Shown here one piece after another: positions 1 through 4,139 of a DNA stretch of 6,001 bases. A program made the translations under genes and the position numbers. The notes beneath the pieces were generated by a model. That model was not told where the DNA came from, made no database searches, and worked only from the letters and a program-made list of their open reading frames with translations. The stretch's first letter is position 1. Each line of letters begins with the position of its first letter. Source of the stretch: Streptosporangiaceae bacterium (GTDB lineage: Bacteria > Actinomycetota > Actinomycetes > Streptosporangiales > Streptosporangiaceae); NCBI GenBank assembly GCA_030045175.1, contig JASIBM010000366.1:1-6001 (forward strand). The letters run 5' to 3'.

Positions 1-240
1 TTCCGTGCGAACTCCCTGGACCAGGCGGCGGCCGACCGGCTGGCCGCCGCCTGCCCGAGCCGTGCCCTGCGCAGCGACGCCGGCGCCCTGGTGTTCGACG
101 TGGGCGCGTGCACCGGGTGCGGCCGGTGCCGCGACATTGCCCCGTGGGCGGTCACCGCCAGCGGGGAGTTCGAGCTAGCCGCCGTCAGCCGAGCGCATCT
201 GGTCAAGCGCATCCCGCTGGCCGGGCAGGAACGGTCATGA
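1..240 (+). CDS. Ferredoxin-like [4Fe-4S] protein or domain, C-terminal part (5' partial), hydrogenase-type operon
   Basis: The reading frame is open from base 1 to a TGA at 238-240, giving the last 79 residues of a protein that begins upstream. Counting from the first visible residue, Cys18 is followed by Pro (ACPSRAL), and a CTGCGRC motif gives Cys37, Cys40 and Cys43. In a classical 2[4Fe-4S] ferredoxin the CxxCxxC of motif 2 and the Cys-Pro of motif 1 ligate the same cluster. Here both are present, but the CxxC spacing before Cys18 is missing and the fourth position of motif 2 is Ala47-Pro48. One cluster therefore appears intact and the other lost. The likely role is electron transfer to the HycG-like subunit encoded next, whose ATG overlaps this stop. 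It could be a stand-alone HycB/HycF/HyfH-like subunit or a ferredoxin domain fused to a larger upstream subunit. The missing 5' end prevents a choice. Confidence 0.75.
   Translation, partial: FRANSLDQAAADRLAAACPSRALRSDAGALVFDVGACTGCGRCRDIAPWAVTASGEFELAAVSRAHLVKRIPLAGQERS
227..230 (+). promoter_or_regulatory. Ribosome binding site for the HycG-like subunit
   Basis: AGGA lies 6 bases before the ATG at 237. It supports that ATG as the start rather than the longer in-frame opening at 108, which would run deep into the ferredoxin-like gene. Confidence 0.6.
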
Positions 241-806
241 CCGGCGACCTGGCCGACGGCGGGCGGGTCAGCGCCGCGGCGGCGCCGCAGGAAGGCCAGC
301 CAGATGCCCGCGCGCAGCGCGTCGCAGCGGACCTGCTCCGCAGCCGGATAGCCAGCCAGTTCGGCCGCAGCCTGCACATCCGGACCCTGGACACCGGCTC
401 GTGCGCCGCCTGCGAGCAGGAGATCCGCCTCCTCGCGGCGCCGCACTACGACCTGCACAGGCTCGGGTTCTTCTTCACCCCCGCGCCTCGGCACGCGGAC
501 CTGCTGATGGCCACCGGCCCCATGATCCGGGCCTTCGGCGTCGCGGCCAGGAAGGCCTACGACGCGATGCCCGGGCCTAAGCTCGTCGTCGCGACCGGCG
601 CGTGCGCCCTGGGCGGCGTCTACCCGGATGACGCGTTCACCCACGGATCGGTCGACCAGGTCCTGCCCGTCGACGTGTGGATCCCTGGATGCCCGCCCAG
701 CCCGCTAGCCCTGCTGCATGGCCTGCTCGTCGCCGTCGACCGGCTGGCGGAGAAGGTGAGCGGACTCAGCTTCGCCGTGGACGAGCCGGGGGAGGTGCGC
801 GGGTGA
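237..806 (+). CDS. Group 4 [NiFe]-hydrogenase small subunit / NuoB-like iron-sulfur subunit (HycG/HyfI family)
   Basis: This 189-residue protein resembles the small subunit that carries the proximal [4Fe-4S] cluster next to the catalytic subunit in group 4 hydrogenases and complex I. The ligand pattern is clear: Cys56 and Cys59 in SCAACEQE (CxxCxxE), Cys123 in TGACALGG and Cys152 in PGCPPSP. The spaced CxxC is hydrogenase-like; true NuoB has two adjacent cysteines. The two residues between the first cysteines are Ala-Ala, where I recall related hydrogenases having Asn-Gly or similar. An MATGPM segment (91-96) matches the family's TGP motif. No membrane segment is visible, so it should sit on the cytoplasmic side of a membrane complex. 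The first 45 or so residues are poorly conserved and Ala/Arg-rich. The start overlaps the upstream stop as ATGA and the stop overlaps the next start as GTGA. The family call is firm; whether the complex is a true hydrogenase or a related oxidoreductase is not decided here. Confidence 0.9.
   Translation: MTGDLADGGRVSAAAAPQEGQPDARAQRVAADLLRSRIASQFGRSLHIRTLDTGSCAACEQEIRLLAAPHYDLHRLGFFFTPAPRHADLLMATGPMIRAFGVAARKAYDAMPGPKLVVATGACALGGVYPDDAFTHGSVDQVLPVDVWIPGCPPSPLALLHGLLVAVDRLAEKVSGLSFAVDEPGEVRG
791..796 (+). promoter_or_regulatory. Strong Shine-Dalgarno fixing the GTG start of the HyfB-like gene
   Basis: GGAGGT, part of a longer GGGGGAGGTG run from 788, lies 6 bases before the GTG at 803. It decides this start over the ATG at 677. 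It sits inside the last codons of the small-subunit gene, as expected for translational coupling. Confidence 0.75.
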
Positions 807-2818
807 GCGCGCTGACGTGGTTCTACCTGGCCGCGGCCGGGTGGGGGCTGGCCGCGGTGCTGCTACTCGCCGCAGGCAGCTCGCGGGGAGTGGTGCGGGC
901 GGGGTGCGTTCTCTCTGCGCTGGCCGGCGCGGCCGCCGCGATCGGCGGGGCCTCGGCATTGTGGTGGGGCGACTCGCGCGTCGTCACCGCGGGCGGGTCG
1001 GTCGTCGTCGGCACCATGCAACTGCAGGCCAGTAGCCTGGCCGGCGTCTTCGCCGCGCTGCTCGGCCTGGTCGCGGTGGCGATCGCCGCGTACGCGCCCA
1101 GGTATCACCGGGCTCGCCCGGGTACGGCGGCGTACCTGGGCGTGCTCAACCTGGCACTGGTGGCGTGCCTGGCCGTGCTCGTCGCGGCCAACGTGGTGAC
1201 GTTCCTGGTCGCCTGGGAGTCCGTGGCGCTGCTGTGCTACCTGCTGATCCTGCGGCACCATGAGCGACCGGAGGCGGCCAGCGGCGCGTTCTGGTTCCTG
1301 GCCTTGTCGGAGACCGGGTTCGTGCTTGTGGTGGCGGCCTTCGTCATCCTGGCGACCAAGACGCACTCGGTTCAGCTCGACCTGATCGCCGCCCGCTCCC
1401 CTCAGGTGCCGGCCGGCTGGCGGGACTGTGCCTACCTGCTCGCGCTGACCGGGTTCGGGTTCAAGGCGGGCCTGGTACCGCTGCACGTCTGGCTGCCCGA
1501 GGCGCACCCGGTCGCCCCCGCCGACGGCTCGGCGTTCCTGTCCGGCCTCGTCGTCAACCTCGGCGCGTACGGAATCGCCTTGTTCGCCTTCCGGCTGCTG
1601 CCGGCCGGCCCGGCCTGGATTGGGCTGCTCACGATGGCCGCGGGCGCCATCACCGCTGCCATCGGCATCTTGTACGCGATGAGCGAGCGCGACATCAAGC
1701 GGTTCCTCGCGTACTCCACCATCGAGAACACCGGCATCATCGTCACGGCGTTCGGCGCGGCGATGATCTTCGGCAGCTACGGCCAGCGCGACCTGTGGGC
1801 CTTCCTCCTGCTGGCCGGCCTCTACCATGTCGCCAATCACGGCACCTACAAGACCTTGCTGTTCCTGGAGGCCGGGGTCGTCGAGCACGCCGCAGGCACC
1901 AGGGACATGGACCGGCTCGGCGGGCTCGTGCGGCGACTGCCGCGCAGCGGCGTCATCACCCTCGTCGGCACGCTCGGCATCGCCGCGCTCCCGCCGCTGA
2001 ACGGCTTCGTCAGCGAATGGCTGATCTTCCAGGGGCTGTTCCAGGGGTTCCGCACTGGCAGCCACCTGATCGGCATCCTCATCGTCCTCGCCGCCGCCAC
2101 GCTAGGGCTGACCGGAGGGCTGGCCATCTACGCGTTCGTGCGCGGCTACGGCATCCCGTTCCTTGGCATGGCCCGCACCCGCCAGGCGGCCGAGGCGACC
2201 GAGCGAGGCCAGCCGGTGGCCGGGCCCGCGCTGCTCGCCGTCGCCTGCGCGGCGCTCGCGGTCGGCGCGCCCGTGGTCACGCTGGCGCTGTCCAGGGCCG
2301 TCGGAACGGTCACGGGCGTGGCGCTGCGGCCGGTCCTGCTGCCTGGGAAGCTGACCATCATCCCCGCGCACACGGACTTCTCCGCCTTCTCGCCGACCTA
2401 CCTCGCGGTGTTCCTGATCGCCGTGACTGCGGTGCCTGTGCTCATCTATCTCTCCGGACGTCCGCGGGCGGAATCGGTGACCGTGCCGGTCTGGGACGGC
2501 GGGATGGTCGCGTTCCGCCCGCGGATGCAGTATTCCGCCATGACGTTCTCCGCGCCAACCCGGGTCATGTTCGACGCCCTGTACCGGCCGTCGGTCTCGC
2601 TGCACCGCGCATCCGACGACCCAGCCGGGCGGTCCGGGCCGGTCCACTACGAGACCGAGGTGACCCCGGTCTTCCAGCGCTTCTTGTACCGCCCGGTGAT
2701 CCGCGCGGTGGAATGGCTGGCCGACCTGGTCCGCCCGATCCAGTCCGGTGACGTCGGCTGGTACCTGCTCTACGTGTTCGTCGTCATCCTCATCGCCTAC
2801 CTGATCGGCGCGCAGTGA
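803..2818 (+). CDS. HyfB/NuoL-like proton-translocating membrane subunit of the hydrogenase-type complex
   Basis: This 671-residue polytopic membrane protein matches E. coli HyfB in length (about 670). It belongs to the Mrp antiporter/NuoL family (Proton_antipo_M, roughly residues 125-410), which moves protons across the membrane in response to redox chemistry in the peripheral arm. By eye there are about 14-16 hydrophobic segments. Family landmarks are present: Glu139 in AWES, Lys221 in GFKAGLVPLHVW, LPEAH ending at His235, Lys299 in ERDIKRFLAYST, His342 and Lys350 in the HVANHGTYKTLLF stretch, and Glu405 in LNGFVSEW. These are the Glu/Lys/His positions associated with proton channels. The C-terminal region has the HyfB-type VWDGG and RMQYSAMTFSAPTR stretches and a final membrane helix before residue 671. 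The GTG start is supported by a strong ribosome site and a 4-base overlap with the upstream stop. It is the last gene of the operon, so HycD-, HyfE- and HyfF-like partners would have to lie upstream. NuoL of complex I is the alternative; the C-terminus and neighbours favour HyfB. Confidence 0.92.
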   Translation: MSALTWFYLAAAGWGLAAVLLLAAGSSRGVVRAGCVLSALAGAAAAIGGASALWWGDSRVVTAGGSVVVGTMQLQASSLAGVFAALLGLVAVAIAAYAPRYHRARPGTAAYLGVLNLALVACLAVLVAANVVTFLVAWESVALLCYLLILRHHERPEAASGAFWFLALSETGFVLVVAAFVILATKTHSVQLDLIAARSPQVPAGWRDCAYLLALTGFGFKAGLVPLHVWLPEAHPVAPADGSAFLSGLVVNLGAYGIALFAFRLLPAGPAWIGLLTMAAGAITAAIGILYAMSERDIKRFLAYSTIENTGIIVTAFGAAMIFGSYGQRDLWAFLLLAGLYHVANHGTYKTLLFLEAGVVEHAAGTRDMDRLGGLVRRLPRSGVITLVGTLGIAALPPLNGFVSEWLIFQGLFQGFRTGSHLIGILIVLAAATLGLTGGLAIYAFVRGYGIPFLGMARTRQAAEATERGQPVAGPALLAVACAALAVGAPVVTLALSRAVGTVTGVALRPVLLPGKLTIIPAHTDFSAFSPTYLAVFLIAVTAVPVLIYLSGRPRAESVTVPVWDGGMVAFRPRMQYSAMTFSAPTRVMFDALYRPSVSLHRASDDPAGRSGPVHYETEVTPVFQRFLYRPVIRAVEWLADLVRPIQSGDVGWYLLYVFVVILIAYLIGAQ

Positions 2819-2831
2819 GGCAGCTCGGTCC

Positions 2832-3305
2832 TCAGGTGGGGGACAGGCCCAGGTCCGGCCGGCCGCCGGGCGCCAGGCCCTCGTGCGGAGCCTGGTTGAC
2901 CAGGCTGTGCGCGGCCATCACCAGGTAATTCCACAGCTCATCGTCGTGGGCACGATCCAGGCCAAGCTCGTCGAGGGCGGCGCGCATGTGCCGCAGCCAG
3001 GCGTCGCGCTCGGCTTCCCCGATCGGGAAGCGCGCGTGCCGCATCCGCAGCCTCGGGTGGCCGCGCCTTTCGCCGTAGGTGCCAGGCCCGCCCCAGTACT
3101 GGATCAAGAACAGCTTCAGGTGCTCCCTTGCCGGGCCGAGATCGCGGCTCGGGTACACCGCTCTTAGCTCCGGATCTGACTCGACCCCCGCGTAAAACCG
3201 GCTGACCAGCCGGTCAAAGGTCGGTTCACCGCCGACAGAATCGAACAGGCTCTGCTCGGCGACCGGCGGGCGGGCTATGTTAGGCCTGTTAGTGCTGTTC
3301 TCCAT
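2832..3305 (-). CDS. glbO: Group II truncated haemoglobin (trHbO, GlbO)
   Basis: This 157-residue globin has a 2-on-2 truncated fold and a haem that binds O2 and related ligands. It closely resembles mycobacterial GlbO from SLFDSVGG to HSLVN. Key positions, by comparison with remembered M. tuberculosis GlbO: Tyr38 (B10) in SRFYAG, Tyr51 (CD1) in AVYP, the QYWGGPGTYGERRGHPR stretch, proximal His90 in RLRMRHA and Trp103 (G8) in ERDAWLR. Tyr CD1 plus Trp G8 is the group II signature. Compared with the roughly 128-residue M. tuberculosis protein there is an N-terminal extension of about 16 residues and a Gly/Pro-rich tail after residue 140. The ATG at 3305 is chosen because a GGAG lies 6 bases upstream; the frame stays open further, but that extra sequence is Arg/Pro-rich and unlike globins. 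The gene is convergent with the HyfB-like gene (13 bp gap) and divergent from the HNH gene. Likely roles are O2 handling or NO/peroxide chemistry; none is shown by context. Confidence 0.95.
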   Translation of the reverse strand: MENSTNRPNIARPPVAEQSLFDSVGGEPTFDRLVSRFYAGVESDPELRAVYPSRDLGPAREHLKLFLIQYWGGPGTYGERRGHPRLRMRHARFPIGEAERDAWLRHMRAALDELGLDRAHDDELWNYLVMAAHSLVNQAPHEGLAPGGRPDLGLSPT

Positions 3306-3311
3306 GACGGA

Positions 3312-3315
3312 CTCC
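3312..3315 (-). promoter_or_regulatory. Ribosome binding site for the truncated haemoglobin
   Basis: CTCC on the plus strand reads GGAG on the minus strand, 6 bases before the ATG at 3305. It is the main reason for choosing this start over the upstream open frame. Confidence 0.5.
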
Positions 3316-3354
3316 AGCCTACTTGGCAGCGGCAGCGCGCTGGCCCGCGCGCGG

Positions 3355-3379
3355 CCGGGCGTTATTGGACACCGCCCGG
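3355..3379. repeat. Perfect inverted repeat in the globin/HNH divergent intergenic region
   Basis: CCGGGCG (3355-3361) and CGCCCGG (3373-3379) are exact reverse complements separated by an 11-base AT-richer spacer (3362-3372). The arms are 18 bases apart start to start, between the two divergent genes, so a dimeric regulator site is possible. On the minus strand the spacer contains TCCAAT, a weak -10 match for globin, with GTGACC about 19 bases upstream as a poor -35. No known operator was recognised. A chance GC-rich hairpin or an mRNA leader structure is also possible. Confidence 0.35.
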
Positions 3380-3496
3380 TAAGCCGCTGGTCACCTGGTA
3401 GACGGCGAGTTGGCGGCGATTTGGTGTTGGCGGTTCGCCCGTTGCGCGGACACACTAGTCACGGGCGCCTCGCCAGCCAGGCGGGCCGCCCGGCCC

Positions 3497-3502
3497 GGGA
3501 GG
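3497..3502 (+). promoter_or_regulatory. Shine-Dalgarno fixing the HNH gene start
   Basis: GGGAGG lies 5 bases before the GTG at 3508. A second in-frame GTG at 3502 overlaps this site and so cannot use it, which favours 3508. Confidence 0.65.
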
Positions 3503-3507
3503 TGGCC

Positions 3508-4044
3508 GTGCGCAGGGTATTGCTGCTCAACATCACCTATGAGCCGCTCACCACCGTCGGCTTGCACCGGGCCGTCGGCCTGGTCCTGGCCGACAAGGCC
3601 GAGATTTTGCACAACGAGGCCTCTGGGCAGGTGCTGCACTCCGCCTCGGCCAAGCTGGCCGTGCCGTCTGTGATCCGGCTGCGCCGGTACGTCCGGGTGC
3701 CATATCGCAACCGCGTTCCGCTGACCAGGGCGGCGCTGATGCGCAGGGACGCTTACCTGTGCGCGTACTGCGGCGGCGCGGCCGACACGATCGACCACGT
3801 GGTTCCGCGCAGCCGGGGCGGGGCTCATTCGTGGGAGAACTGCGTAGCGTCGTGCACGAGGTGCAACCACAGAAAGGCCGACCGGCTGATCTCCGAGCTC
3901 GGCTGGACGCTGCGCTTCGATCCGCTGGTGCCGCGCGGCTCGCACTGGCGGCTGATCGGCGCCGCGCGCGACGGCGACCCGCAATGGGCGGCGTACCTGA
4001 CGATCACGGCGGCCTTAGCCGGCCCTGACCTAGCCTGGGCGTAG
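3508..4044 (+). CDS. HNH endonuclease family protein
   Basis: This 178-residue protein has a two-part layout common in actinobacterial HNH proteins. The N-terminal part (1-75) opens with RRVLLLNITYEPL and is followed by a basic segment (RLRRYVRVPYRNR). The HNH nuclease domain covers about 76-130. Cys85 and Cys88 (CAYC) pair with Cys116 and Cys119 (CTRC) in a likely zinc site. The nuclease core is Asp96-His97 in IDHVVPRSRGG, Asn111 in WENC and Asn120-His121 followed by Lys123 in CNHRK, as in the HNH motif (PF01844). Metal-dependent nucleic-acid cleavage is expected from the family; the substrate and biological role are unknown. There is no methylase, specificity subunit, phage gene or toxin partner next to it, so a restriction role is not supported. 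Residue 170 is coded by TTA, the only in-frame TTA I found in the window. The open frame extends upstream to 3277 into the globin gene, but that part is Arg-rich, unlike the family. Confidence 0.9.
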   Translation: MRRVLLLNITYEPLTTVGLHRAVGLVLADKAEILHNEASGQVLHSASAKLAVPSVIRLRRYVRVPYRNRVPLTRAALMRRDAYLCAYCGGAADTIDHVVPRSRGGAHSWENCVASCTRCNHRKADRLISELGWTLRFDPLVPRGSHWRLIGAARDGDPQWAAYLTITAALAGPDLAWA

Positions 4045-4062
4045 CGGCGACGGGCGGCGCGA

Positions 4063-4086
4063 GCGCCGGGCAGGAACAGCCGGCGC
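4063..4086 (+). terminator. Possible GC-rich hairpin terminator after the HNH gene
   Basis: GCGCCGG (4063-4069) pairs perfectly with CCGGCGC (4080-4086) around a 10-base loop, starting 18 bases after the HNH stop. A competing smaller hairpin, CGGCG/CGCCG at 4055-4068, uses the same left arm. No T-run follows, so this would be a U-poor terminator of the kind proposed in actinomycetes, or a chance structure in very GC-rich DNA. Confidence 0.35.
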
Positions 4087-4106
4087 GAATGAACGTGTCA
4101 TGACGG

Positions 4107-4122
4107 CCGGATCGCCGTCCGG
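4107..4122. repeat. Short inverted repeat in the GH9 promoter region
   Basis: CCGGA (4107-4111) and TCCGG (4118-4122) flank a 6-base spacer just upstream of the proposed -10. A third TCCGG occurs at 4136-4140, overlapping the start codon. An 8-base palindrome, GTCATGAC (4097-4104), lies just before. Any of these could be an operator for substrate-controlled expression, but none matches the CebR-type operator TGGGAGCGCTCCCA known for actinomycete cellulose genes. Confidence 0.25.
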
Positions 4123-4127
4123 ACAGA

Positions 4128-4133
4128 TAGCCT
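4128..4133 (+). promoter_or_regulatory. Candidate -10 element for a leaderless GH9 transcript
   Basis: TAGCCT fits the actinomycete TANNNT -10 pattern and ends 6 bases before the GTG at 4140, so transcription would start at or next to the start codon. This agrees with the lack of any recognisable Shine-Dalgarno upstream of that GTG. The -35 is poor: ATGACG (4100-4105) is 22 bases away. The call rests on the -10 and its spacing only. Confidence 0.35.
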
Positions 4134-4139
4134 TATCCG

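Larger units (their letters stand above)
3306..3507. other. Divergent intergenic region between the globin and HNH genes
   Basis: About 200 bases separate the two divergent starts, and promoters for both should lie here. No -35/-10 pair is convincing on either strand. Visible structure consists of the 7-bp inverted repeat at 3355-3379 and a GCGCGC repeat pair at 3335-3340 and 3347-3352. The stretch 3400-3460 is somewhat T-richer than its surroundings (TTGGTGTTGG at 3421) and is a plausible place for the HNH promoter. Confidence 0.4.

Noticed and set aside
108..236. Upstream in-frame extension of the HycG-like subunit
   Set aside because: It lies inside the ferredoxin-like coding sequence and is unlike the family; ATG 237 has an AGGA at the right distance and gives the usual 4-base overlap.
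863..2065. 400-codon open frame on the minus strand
   Set aside because: It is antisense to the clearly recognised HyfB-like gene, its translation is rich in Arg, Gln, Glu and Gly with no recognisable family, and such shadow frames are common in GC-rich DNA.
2890..2905. Hairpin GCCTGGT/ACCAGGC
   Set aside because: The loop is only 2 bases and the sequence codes for the conserved SLVNQAP stretch of the globin, so coding constraint explains it and it is not placed as a terminator.
3197..3214. Inverted repeat ACCGGCT/AGCCGGT
   Set aside because: It lies well inside the globin coding sequence, over the conserved FDRLVSRF stretch; a regulatory role is not supported.
3277..3507. In-frame N-terminal extension of the HNH protein
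   Set aside because: It overlaps the globin gene on the other strand, reads as Arg/Gly-rich non-conserved sequence, and the strong Shine-Dalgarno at 3497-3502 points to GTG 3508.
3508..4044. HNH gene as part of a restriction, homing or phage defence system
   Set aside because: No methyltransferase, helicase, intron, intein or phage gene is adjacent, and proteins of this layout are widespread as stand-alone genes in actinobacteria.
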